Origin: Axinella damicornis
Lineage: Eukaryota; Porifera; Demospongiae; Axinellida; Axinellidae
Direction: 5' to 3'
NCBI GenBank assembly: GCA_963931865.1
Contig: OZ007506.1
Location: 15,638,242-15,702,241, forward strand
DNA length: 64,000 nt
Shown here: positions 1 through 12,000 of the stretch, piece after piece
Numbering within the stretch: position 1 is the stretch's first letter
Layout of the letters: each line of letters opens with the position of its first letter
The notes under the pieces: generated by a model
What the model was told of the DNA's origin: nothing
The model's input: only the letters and a program-made list of their open reading frames with translations
Databases searched by the model: none
Translations under genes and position numbers: made by a program

Positions 1-3000
1 GCCCGGTAGAGGCAGGTAGAGCAGAGGTAGAGCAGAGGTAGAGCCAGGTAGAGCAGAGGTAGAGCCAGGTAGAGCAGAGGTAGAGCCAGGTAGAGCAGAG
101 GTAGAGCCAGGTAGAGCCAGGTAGAGCAGAGGTAGAGCCAGGTAGAGCCAGATAGAGCCAGGTAGAGCAGAGGTAGAGCCAGGTAGAGCAGAGGTAGAGC
201 AGAGGTAGAGCCAGGTAGAGCAGAGGTAGAGCAGAGGTAGAGCCAGGTAGAGCAGTGGTAGAGCAGAGGTAGAGCCAGGTAGAGCAGAGGTAAAGCCAGG
301 TAGAGCAGAGGTAGAGCCAGGTAGAGCAGAGGAAAAGCAGAGGTAGAGCCAGGTAGAGCAGAGGTAGAGCAGAGGTAGAGCCAGGTAGAGCAGAGGTAGA
401 GCCAGGTAGAGCAGAGGTAGAGCAAGGTAGAGCCAGGTAAAGCAGAGGTAGAGTAGAGGTAGAGCGAGGTAGAGCAGAGGTAGAGCAGAGGTAGAGCCAG
501 GTAGAGCAGAGGTAGAGCCAGGTAGAGCAGAGGTATAACCAGGTAGAGCAGAGGTAGAGCCAGGTAGAGCCAGGTAGAGCAGAGGTAGAGCCAGGTAGAG
601 CAGAGGTAGAGCCAGGTAGAGCAGAGGTAGAGCAGAGGTAGAGCCAGGTAGAGAAGAGGTAGAGCAGAGGTAGAGCCAGGTAGAGCAGAGGTAGAGCCAG
701 GTAGAGCAGAGGCAGAGCCAGGTAGAGCCAGGTAGAGCAGAGGTAGAGCAGAGGTAGAGCCAGGTAGAGCAGAGGTAGATCCAGGTAGAGCAGAGGTAGA
801 GCCAGGTAGAGCAGAGGTAGAGCCAGGTAGAGCAGAGGTAGAGCAGAGGTAGAGCCAGGTAGAGCAGAGGTAGAGCAGAGGTAGAGCCAGGTAGAGCAGA
901 GGTAGAGCAGAGGTAGAGGCAGGTAGAGCAGAGGTAGAGCAGAGGTAGAGCCAGGTAGAGCAGAGGTAGAGCAGAGGTAGAGCCAGGTAGAGTAGAGGTA
1001 GAGCCAGGTAGAGCAGAGGTAGAGCCAGGTAGAGCAGAGGTAGAGCAGAGGTAGAGCCAGGTAGAGCAGAGGTAGAGCAGATGTAGAGCCAGGTAGAGCT
1101 GAGGTAGAGCAGAGGTAGAGCCAGGTAGAGTAGAGGTAGAGCCAGGTAGAGCAGAGGTAGAGCCAGGTAGAGCAGAGGTAGAGCAGAGGTAGAGCCAGGT
1201 AGAGAAGAGGTAGAGCAGAGGTAGAGCCAGGTAGAGCAGAGGTAGAGCCAGGTAGAGCAGAGGTATATAGAGCCAGGTAGAGGCAGGTAGAGCAGAGGTA
1301 GAGCCAGGTAGAGCAGAGGTAGAGCCAGGTAGAGCAGAAGTAGAGCCAGATAGAGCCAGGTAGAGCAGAGGTAGAGCAGAGGTAGAGCCAGGTGGAGCAG
1401 AGGTAGAGCAGAGGTAGAGCCAGGTAGAGCAGAGGTAGAGCCAGGTAGAGCAGAGGTATAGCCAGGTAGAGCAGAGGTAGAGCCAGGTAGAGCCAGGTAG
1501 AGCAGAGGTAGAGCAGAGGTAGAGCAGAGGTAGAGCAGGGGTAGAGCCAGGTAGAGCAGAGGTAGAGCCAGGTAGAGCAGAGGTAGAGCCAGGAAGAGGC
1601 AGGTACAGCAGAGGTAGAGCCAGGTAGAGCCAGGTAGAGCAGAGATAGAGCCAGGTAGAGCCAGGTAGAGCAGAGGTAGAGCCAGGTAGAGCAGAGGTAG
1701 GGCAGAGGTAGAGCCAGGTAGAGCAGAGGTAGAGCAGAGGTAGAACCAGGTAGAGCAGAGGTAGAGCAGAGGTAGAGCCAGGTAGAGCAGAGGTAGAGCA
1801 GAGGTACAGCCAGGTAGAGCAGAGGTAGAGCAGAGGTAGAGCCAGTTAGAGTAGAGGTAGAGCCAGGTAGAGCAGAGGTAGAGCCACGTAAAGAAGAGGT
1901 AGAGCAGAGGTAGAGCCAGGTAGAGAAGAGGTAGAGCAGAGGTAGAGCCAGGTAGAGCAGAGGTAGAGCAGAGGTAGAGCCAGGTAGAGCAGAGGTATAT
2001 AGAGCCAGGTAGAGGCAGGTAGAGCAGAGGTAGAGCAGAGGTAGAGCCAGGTAGAGCAGAGGTAGAGCCAGGTAGAGCAGAGGTAGAGCCAGGTAGAGCA
2101 GAGGTAGAGCCAGGTAGAGCCAGGTAGAGCAGAGGTAGAGCCAGGTAGAGCCAGATAGAGCCAGGTAGAGCAGAGGTAGAGCCAGGTAGAGCAGAGGTAG
2201 AGCAGAGGTAGAGCCAGGTAGAGCAGAGGTAGAGCAGAGGTAGAGCCAGGTAGAGCAGTGGTAGAGCAGAGGTAGAGCCAGGTAGAGCAGAGGTAGAGCC
2301 AGGTAGAGCAGAGGTAGAGCCAGGTAGAGCAGAGGTAAAGCAGAGGTAGAGCCAGGTAGAGCAGAGGTAGAGCAGAGGTAGAGCCAGGTAGAGCAGAGGT
2401 AGAGCCAGGTAGAGCAGAGGTAGAGCAAGGTAGAGCCAGGTAAAGCAGAGGTAGAGCAGAGGTAGAGCGAGGTAGAGCAGAGGTAGAGCAGAGGTAGAGC
2501 CAAGTAGAGCAGAGGTAGAGCCAGGTAGAGCAGAGGTATAGCCAGGTAGAGCAGAGGTAGAGCCAGGTAGAGCCAGGTAGAGCAGAGGTAGAGCCAGGTA
2601 GAGCAGAGGTAGAGCCAGGTAGAGCAGAGGTAGAGCAGAGGTAGAGCCAGGTAGAGCAGAGGTAGAGCAGAGGTAGAGCCAGGTAGAGCAGAGTTAGAGC
2701 CAGGTAGAGCAGAGGCAGAGCCAGGTAGAGCCAGGTAGAGCAGAGGTAGAGCAGAGGTAGAGCCAGGTAGAGCAGAGGTAGATCCAGGTAGAGCAGAGGT
2801 AGAGCCAGGTAGAGCAGAGGTAGAGCCAGGTAGAGCAGAGGTAGAGCCAGGTAGAGCCAGGTAGAGCAGAGGTAGAGCAGAGGTAGAGCAGAGGTAGAGC
2901 AGGGGTAGAGCCAGGTAGAGCAGAGGTAGAGCCAGGTAGAGCAGAGGTAGAGCCAGGAAGAGGCAGGTACAGCAGAGGTAGAGCCAGGTAGAGCCAGGTA

Positions 3001-6000
3001 GAGCAGAGATAGAGCCAGGTAGAGCCAGGTAGAGCAGAGGTAGAGCCAGGTAGAGCAGAGGTAGGGCAGAGGTAGAGCCAGGTAGAGCAGAGGTAGAGCA
3101 GAGGTAGAACCAGGTAGAGCAGAGGTAGAGCAGAGGTAGAGCCAGGTAGAGCAGAGGTAGAGCAGAGGTACAGCCAGGTAGAGCAGAGGTAGAGCAGAGG
3201 TAGAGCCAGTTAGAGTAGAGGTAGAGCCAGGTAGAGCAGAGGTAGAGCCACGTAAAGCAGAGGTAGAGCAGAGGTAGAGCCAGGTAGAGAAGAGGTAGAG
3301 CAGAGGTAGAGCCAGGTAGAGCAGAGGTAGAGCAGAGGTAGAGCCAGGTAGAGCAGAGGTATATAGAGCCAGGTAGAGGCAGGTAGAGCAGAGGTAGAGC
3401 AGAGGTAGAGCCAGGTAGAGCAGAGGTAGAGCCAGGTAGAGCAGAGGTAGAGCAAGGTAGAGCAGAGGTAGAGCCAGGTAGAGCCAGGTAGAGCAGAGGT
3501 AGAGCCAGGTAGAGCCAGATAGAGCCAGGTAGAGCAGAGGTAGAGCCAGGTAGAGCAGAGGTAGAGCAGAGGTAGAGCCAGGTAGAGCAGAGGTAGAGCA
3601 GAGGTAGAGCCAGGTAGAGCAGTGGTAGAGCAGAGGTAGAGCCAGGTAGAGCAGAGGTAGAGCCAGGTAGAGCAGAGGTAGAGCCAGGTAGAGCAGAGGT
3701 AAAGCAGAGGTAGAGCCAGGTAGAGCAGAGGTAGAGCAGAGGTAGAGCCAGGTAGAGCAGAGGTAGAGCCAGGTAGAGCAGAGGTAGAGCAAGGTAGAGC
3801 CAGGTAAAGCAGAGGTAGAGCAGAGGTAGAGCGAGGTAGAGCAGAGGTAGAGCAGAGGTAGAGCCAGGTAGAGCAGAGGTAGAGCCAGGTAGAGCAGAGG
3901 TATAGCCAGGTAGAGCAGAGGTAGAGCCAGGTAGAGCCAGGTAGAGCAGAGGTAGAGCCAGGTAGAGCAGAGGTAGAGCCAGGTAGAGCAGAGGTAGAGC
4001 AGAGGTAGAGCCAGGTAGAGCAGAGGTAGAGCAGAGGTAGAGCCAGGTAGAGCAGAGTTAGAGCCAGGTAGAGCAGAGGCAGAGCCAGGTAGAGCCAGGT
4101 AGAGCAGAGGTAGAGCAGAGGTAGAGCCAGGTAGAGCAGAGGTAGATCCAGGTAGAGCAGAGGTAGAGCCAGGTAGAGCAGAGGTAGAGCCAGGTAGAGC
4201 AGAGGTAGAGCAGAGGTAGAGCCAGGTAGAGCAGAGGTAGAGCAGAGGTAGAGCCAGGTAGAGCAGAGGTAGAGCAGAGGTAGAGCCAGGTAGAGCAGAG
4301 GTAGAGCAGAGGTAGAGCAAGGTAGAGCAGAGGTAGAGCAGAGGTAGAGCCAGGTAGAGTAGAGGTAGAGCCAGGTAGAGCAGAGGTAGAGCCAGGTAGA
4401 GCAGAGGTAGAGCAGAGGTAGAGCCAGGTAGAGCAGAGGTAGAGCAGATGTAGAGCCAGGTAGAGCAGAGGTAGAGCAGAGGTAGAGCCAGGTAGAGTAG
4501 AGGTAGAGCCAGGTAGAGCAGAGGTAGAGCCAGGTAGAGCAGAGGTAGAGCAGAGGTAGAGCCAGGTAGAGAAGAGGTAGAGCAGAGGTAGAGCCAGGTA
4601 GAGCAGAGGTAGAGCCAGGTAGAGCAGAGGTATATAGAGCCAGGTAGAGGCAGGTAGAGCAGAGGTAGAGCAAGGTAGAGCAGAGGTAGAGCCAGGTAGA
4701 GCAGAAGTAGAGCCAGATAGAGCCAGGTAGAGCAGAGGTAGAGCAGAGGTAGAGCCAGGTGGAGCAGAGGTAGAGCAGAGGTAGAGCCAGGTAGAGCAGA
4801 GGTAGAGCCAGGTAGAGCAGAGGTATAGCCAGGTAGAGCAGAGGTAGAGCCAGGTAGAGCCAGGTAGAGCAGAGGTAGAGCAGAGGTAGAGCAGAGGTAG
4901 AGCAGGGGTAGAGCCAGGTAGAGCAGAGGTAGAGCCAGGTAGAGCAGAGGTAGAGCCAGGAAGAGGCAGGTACAGCAGAGGTAGAGCCAGGTAGAGCCAG
5001 GTAGAGCAGAGATAGAGCCAGGTAGAGCCAGGTAGAGCAGAGGTAGAGCCAGGTAGAGCAGAGGTAGGGCAGAGGTAGAGCCAGGTAGAGCAGAGGTAGA
5101 GCAGAGGTAGAACCAGGTAGAGCAGAGGTAGAGCAGAGGTAGAGCCAGGTAGAGCAGAGGTAGAGCAGAGGTAGAGCCAGGTAGAGCAGAGGTAGAGCAG
5201 AGGTAGAGCCAGGTAGAGCAGAGGTAGAGCAGAGGTAGAGCCAGGTAGAGCAGAGGTAGAGCAGAGGTAGAGCCAGGTAGAGTAGAGGTAGAGCCAGGTA
5301 GAGCAGAGGTAGAGCAGAGGTAGAGCCAGGTAGAGTAGAGGTAGAGCCAGGTAGAGCAGAGGTAGAGCCAGGTAGAGCAGAGGTAGAGCAGAGGTAGAGC
5401 CAGGTAGAGAAGAGGTAGAGCAGAGGTAGAGCCAGGTAGAGCAGAGGTAGAGCCAGGTAGAGCAGAGGTAGAGCAGAGGTAGAACCAGGTAGAGCAGAGG
5501 TAGAGCAGAGGTAGAGCCAGGTAGAGCAGAGGTAGAGCAGAGGTACAGCCAGGTAGAGCAGAGGTAGAGCAGAGGTAGAGCCAGTTAGAGTAGAGGTAGA
5601 GCCAGGTAGAGCAGAGGTAGAGCCACGTAAAGCAGAGGTAGAGCAGAGGTAGAGCCAGGTAGAGAAGAGGTAGAGCAGAGGTAGAGCCAGGTAGAGCAGA
5701 GGTAGAGCAGAGGTAGAGCCAGGTAGAGCAGAGGTATATAGAGCCAGGTAGAGGCAGGTAGAGCAGAGGTAGAGCAGAGGTAGAGCCAGGTAGAGCAGAG
5801 GTAGAGCCAGGTAGAGCAGAGGTAGAGCAAGGTAGAGCAGAGGTAGAGCCAGGTAGAGCCAGGTAGAGCAGAGGTAGAGCCAGGTAGAGCCAGATAGAGC
5901 CAGGTAGAGCAGAGGTAGAGCCAGGTAGAGCAGAGGTAGAGCAGAGGTAGAGCCAGGTAGAGCAGAGGTAGAGCAGAGGTAGAGCCAGGTAGAGCAGTGG

Positions 6001-9000
6001 TAGAGCAGAGGTAGAGCCAGGTAGAGCAGAGGTAGAGCCAGGTAGAGCAGAGGTAGAGCCAGGTAGAGCAGAGGTAAAGCAGAGGTAGAGCCAGGTAGAG
6101 CAGAGGTAGAGCAGAGGTAGAGCCAGGTAGAGCAGAGGTAGAGCCAGGTAGAGCAGAGGTAGAGCAAGGTAGAGCCAGGTAAAGCAGAGGTAGAGCAGAG
6201 GTAGAGCGAGGTAGAGCAGAGGTAGAGCAGAGGTAGAGCCAGGTAGAGCAGAGGTAGAGCCAGGTAGAGCAGAGGTATAGCCAGGTAGAGCAGAGGTAGA
6301 GCCAGGTAGAGCCAGGTAGAGCAGAGGTAGAGCCAGGTAGAGCAGAGGTAGAGCCAGGTAGAGCAGAGGTAGAGCAGAGGTAGAGCCAGGTAGAGCAGAG
6401 GTAGAGCAGAGGTAGAGCCAGGTAGAGCAGAGTTAGAGCCAGGTAGAGCAGAGGCAGAGCCAGGTAGAGCCAGGTAGAGCAGAGGTAGAGCAGAGGTAGA
6501 GCCAGGTAGAGCAGAGGTAGATCCAGGTAGAGCAGAGGTAGAGCCAGGTAGAGCAGAGGTAGAGCCAGGTAGAGCAGAGGTAGAGCAGAGGTAGAGCCAG
6601 GTAGAGCAGAGGTAGAGCAGAGGTAGAGCCAGGTAGAGCAGAGGTAGAGCAGAGGTAGAGCCAGGTAGAGCAGAGGTAGAGCAGAGGTAGAGCAAGGTAG
6701 AGCAGAGGTAGAGCAGAGGTAGAGCCAGGTAGAGTAGAGGTAGAGCCAGGTAGAGCAGAGGTAGAGCCAGGTAGAGCAGAGGTAGAGCAGAGGTAGAGCC
6801 AGGTAGAGCAGAGGTAGAGCAGATGTAGAGCCAGGTAGAGCAGAGGTAGAGCAGAGGTAGAGCCAGGTAGAGTAGAGGTAGAGCCAGGTAGAGCAGAGGT
6901 AGAGCCAGGTAGAGCAGAGGTAGAGCAGAGGTAGAGCCAGGTAGAGAAGAGGTAGAGCAGAGGTAGAGCCAGGTAGAGCAGAGGTAGAGCCAGGTAGAGC
7001 AGAGGTATATAGAGCCAGGTAGAGGCAGGTAGAGCAGAGGTAGAGCAAGGTAGAGCAGAGGTAGAGCCAGGTAGAGCAGAAGTAGAGCCAGATAGAGCCA
7101 GGTAGAGCAGAGGTAGAGCAGAGGTAGAGCCAGGTGGAGCAGAGGTAGAGCAGAGGTAGAGCCAGGTAGAGCAGAGGTAGAGCCAGGTAGAGCAGAGGTA
7201 TAGCCAGGTAGAGCAGAGGTAGAGCCAGGTAGAGCCAGGTAGAGCAGAGGTAGAGCAGAGGTAGAGCAGAGGTAGAGCAGGGGTAGAGCCAGGTAGAGCA
7301 GAGGTAGAGCCAGGTAGAGCAGAGGTAGAGCCAGGAAGAGGCAGGTACAGCAGAGGTAGAGCCAGGTAGAGCCAGGTAGAGCAGAGATAGAGCCAGGTAG
7401 AGCCAGGTAGAGCAGAGGTAGAGCCAGGTAGAGCAGAGGTAGGGCAGAGGTAGAGCCAGGTAGAGCAGAGGTAGAGCAGAGGTAGAACCAGGTAGAGCAG
7501 AGGTAGAGCAGAGGTAGAGCCAGGTAGAGCAGAGGTAGAGCAGAGGTAGAGCCAGGTAGAGCAGAGGTAGAGCAGAGGTAGAGCCAGGTAGAGCAGAGGT
7601 AGAGCAGAGGTAGAGCCAGGTAGAGCAGAGGTAGAGCAGAGGTAGAGCCAGGTAGAGTAGAGGTAGAGCCAGGTAGAGCAGAGGTAGAGCAGAGGTAGAG
7701 CCAGGTAGAGTAGAGGTAGAGCCAGGTAGAGCAGAGGTAGAGCCAGGTAGAGCAGAGGTAGAGCAGAGGTAGAGCCAGGTAGAGAAGAGGTAGAGCAGAG
7801 GTAGAGCCAGGTAGAGCAGAGGTAGAGCCAGGTAGAGCAGAGGTATATAGAGCCAGGTAGAGGCAGGTAGAGCAGAGGTAGAGCAAGGTAGAGCAGAGGT
7901 AGAGCCAGGTAGAGCAGAAGTAGAGCCAGATAGAGCCAGGTAGAGCAGAGGTAGAGCAGAGGTAGAGCCAGGTGGAGCAGAGGTAGAGCAGAGGTAGAGC
8001 CAGGTAGAGTAGAGGTAGAGCCAGGTAGAGCAGAGGTATAGCCAGGTAGAGCAGAGGTAGAGCCAGGTAGAGCCAGGTAGAGCAGAGATAGAGCCAGGTA
8101 GAGCCAGGTAGAGCAGAGGTAGAGCCAGGTAGAGCAGAGGTAGGGCAGAGGTAGAGCCAGGTAGAGCAGAGGTAGAGCAGTGGTAGAACCAGGTAGAGCA
8201 GAGGTAGAGCAGAGGTAGAGCCAGGTAGAGCAGAGGTAGAGCAGAGGTACAGCCAGGTAGAGCAGAGGTAGAGCAGAGGTAGAGCCAGTTAGAGTAGAGG
8301 TAGAGCCAGGTAGAACAGAGGTAGAGCCACGTAAAGCAGAGGTAGAGCAGAGGTAGAGCCAGGTAGAGAAGAGGTAGAGCAGAGGTAGAGCCAGGTAGAG
8401 CAGAGGTAGAGCAGAGGTAGAGCCAGGTAGAGCAGAGGTATATAGAGCCAGGTAGAAACAGGTAGAGCAGAGGTAGAGCAGAGGTAGAGCCAGGTAGAGC
8501 AGAGGTAGAGCCAGGTAGAGCAGAGGTAGAGCCAGGTAGAGCAGAGGTAGAGCCAGGTAGAGCCAGGTAGAGCAGAGGTAGAGCCAGGTCGAGCCAGATA
8601 GAGCCAGGTAGAGCAGAGGTAGAGCCAGGTAGAGCAGAGGTAGAGCAGAGGTAGAGCCAGGTAGAGCAGAGGTAGAGCAGAGGTAGAGCCAGGTAGAGCA
8701 GTGGTAGAGCAGAGGTAGAGCCAGGTAGAGCAGAGGTAGAGCCAGGTAGAGCAGAGGTAGAGCCAGGTAGAGCAGAGGTAAAGCAGAGGTAGAGCCAGGT
8801 AGAGCAGAGGTAGAGCAGAGGTAGAGCCAGGTAGAGCAGAGGTAGAGCCAGGTAGAGCAGAGGTAGAGCAAGGTAGAGCCAGGTAAAGCAGAGGTATAGC
8901 AGAGGTAGAGCCAGGTAGAGCAGAGGTAGAGCAGATGTAGAGCCAGGTAGAGCAGAGGTAGAGCCAGGTAGAGCCAGGTAGAGCAGAGGTAGAGCCAGGT

Positions 9001-12000
9001 AGAGCAGAGGTAGAGCCAGGTAGAGCAGAGGTAGAGCAGAGGTAGAGCCAGGTAGAGCAGAGGTAGAGCAGAGGTAGAGCCAGGTAGAGCAGAGGTAGAG
9101 CCAGGTAGAGCAGAGGCAGAGCCAGGTAGAGCCAGGAAGAGCAGAGGTAGAGCAGAGGTCGAGCCAGGTAGAGCAGAGGTAGATCCAGGTAGAGCAGAGG
9201 TAGAGCCAGGTAGAGCAGAGGTAGAGCCAGGTAGAGCAGAGGTAGAGCAGAGGTAGAGCCAGGTAGAGCAGAGGTAGAGCAGAGGTAGAGCCAGGTAGAG
9301 CAGAGGTAGAGCAGAGGTAGAGCCAGGTAGAGCAGAGGTAGAGAAGAGGTAGAGCCAGGTAGAGCAGAGGTAGAGCAGAGGTAGAGCCAGATAGAGTAGA
9401 GGTAGAGCCAGGTAGAGCAGAGGTAGAGCCAGGTAGAGCAGAGGTAGAGCAGAGGTAGAGCCAGGTAGAGCAGAGGTAGAGCAGATGTAGAGCCAGGTAG
9501 AGCAGAGGTAGAGCAGAGGTAGAGTCAGGTAGAGTAGAGGTAGAGCCAGGTAGAGCAGAGGTAGAGCCAGGTAGAGCAGAGGTAGAGCAGAGGTAGAGCC
9601 AGGTAGAGAAGAGGTAGAGCAGAGGTAGAGCCAGGTAGAGCAGAGGTAGAGCCAGGTAGAGCAGAGGTATATAGAGCCAGGTAGAGGCAGGTAGAGCAGA
9701 GGTAGAGCCAGGTAGAGCAGAGGTAGAGCCAGGTAGAGCAGAAGTAGAGCCAGATAGAGCCAGGTAGAGCAGAGGTAGAGCAGAGATAGAGCCAGGTAGA
9801 GCAGAGGTAGAGCCAGGTAGAGCAGAGGTAGAGCCAGGTAGAGCCAGGTAGAGCACAGGTAGAGCAGAGGTAAAGCCAGGTAGAGCAGAGGTAGAGCAGA
9901 GGTAGAGCCAGGTAGAGCAGAGGTAGAGCAGAGGTAGAGCCAGGTAGAGCAGAGGTAGAGCCAGGTAGAGCAGAGGTAGAGCAGAGGTAGAGCCAGGTAG
10001 AGCCAGGTAGAGCAGAGGTAGAGCAGAGGTAGAGCCAGGTAGAGCAGAGGTAGAGCAGAGGTAGAGCCAGGTAGAGCAGAGGTAGAGCCAGGCAGAGCAG
10101 AGATAGAGCCAGGTAGAGCAGAGGTAGAGCAGAGGTAGAGCCAGGTAGAGCAGAGGTAGAGCAGAGGTAGAGCCAGGTAGAGCAGAGGCAGAGCAGAGGT
10201 AGAGCCAGGTAGAGCAGAGGTAGAGCCAGGTGGAGCAGAGGTAGAGCAAGGTAGAGCAGAGGTAGAGCAGTGGTAGAGCAGAGGTAGAGCCAGGTAGAGC
10301 AGAGGTAGAGCTAGGTAGAGCAGAGATAGAGCCAGGTAGAGCAGAGGTAGAGCTAGGTAGAGCAGAGGTAGAGCAGAGGTAGAGCCAGGTAGAGCAGAGG
10401 TAGAGCCAGGTAGAGCAGAGGTAGAGCCAGGTAGAGCAGAGGTAGAGCCAGGTAGAGCCAGGTAGAGCAGAGGTAGAGCCAGGTAGAGCCAGATAGAGCC
10501 AGGTAGAGCAGAGGTAGAGCCAGGTAGAGCAGAGGTAGAGCAGAGGTAGAGCCAGGTAGAGCAGAGGTAGAGCAGAGGTAGAGCCAGGTAGAGCAGTGGT
10601 AGAGCAGAGGTAGAGCCAGGTAGAGCAGAGGTAGAGCCAGGTAGAGCAGAGGTAGAGCCAGGTAGAGCAGAGGTAAAGCAGAGGTAGAGCCAGGTAGAGC
10701 AGAGGTAGAGCAGAGGTAGAGCCAGGTAGAGCAGAGGTAGAGCCAGGTAGAGCAGAGGTAGAGCAAGGTAGAGCCAGGTAAAGCAGAGGTATAGCAGAGG
10801 TAGAGCCAGGTAGAGCAAAGGTAGAGCAGAGGTAGAGCCAGGTAGAGCAGAGGTAGAGCCAGGTAGAGCAGAGGTATAGCCAGGTAGAGCAGAGGTAGAG
10901 CCAGGTAGAGCCAGGTAGAGCAGAGGTAGAGCCAGGTAGAGCAGAGGTAGAGCCAGGTAGAGCAGAGGTAGAGCAGAGGTAGAGCCAGGTAGAGCAGAGG
11001 TAGAGCAGAGGTAGAGCCAGGTAGAGCAGAGGTAGAGCCAGGTAGAGCAGAGGCAGAGCCAGGTAGAGCCAGGAAGAGCAGAGGTAGAGCAGAGGTCGAG
11101 CCAGGTAGAGCAGAGGTAGATCCAGGTAGAGCAGAGGTAGAGCCAGGTAGAGCAGAGGTAGAGCCAGGTAGAGCAGAGGTAGAGCAGAGGTAGAGCCAGG
11201 TAGAGCAGAGGTAGAGCAGAGGTAGAGCCAGGTAGAGCAGAGGTAGAGCAGAGGTAGAGCCAGGTAGAGCAGAGGTAGAGAAGAGGTAGAGCCAGGTAGA
11301 GCAGAGGTAGAGCAGAGGTAGAGCCAGATAGAGTAGGGGTAGAGCCAGGTAGAGCAGAGGTAGAGCCAGGTAGAGCAGAGGTAGAGCAGAGGTAGAGCCA
11401 GGTAGAGCAGAGGTAGAGCAGATGTAGAGCCAGGTAGAGCAGAGGTAGAGCAGAGGTAGAGCCAGGTAGAGTAGAGGTAGAGCCAGGTAGAGCAGAGGTA
11501 GAGCCAGGTAGAGCAGAGGTAGAGCAGAGGTAGAGCCAGGTAGAGAAGAGGTAGAGCAGAGGTAGAGCCAGGTAGAGCAGAGGTAGAGCCAGGTAGAGCA
11601 GAGGTATATAGAGCCAGGTAGAGGCAGGTAGAGCAGAGGTAGAGCCAGGTAGAGCAGAGGTAGAGCCAGGTAGAGCAGAAGTAGAGCCAGATAGAGCCAG
11701 GTAGAGCAGAGGTAGAGATGAGATAGAGCCAGGTAGAGCAGAGGTAGAGCCAGGTAGAGCAGAGGTAGAGCCAGGTAGAGCCAGGTAGAGCACAGGTAGA
11801 GCAGAGGTAAAGCCAGGTAGAGCAGAGGTAGAGCAGAGGTAGAGCCAGGTAGAGCAGAGGTAGAGCAGAGGTAGAGCCAGGTAGAGCAGAGGTAGAGCCA
11901 GGTAGAGCAGAGGTAGAGCAGAGGTAGAGCCAGGTAGAGCCAGGTAGAGCAGAGGTAGAGCAGAGGTAGAGCCAGGTAGAGCAAAGGTAGAGCAGAGGTA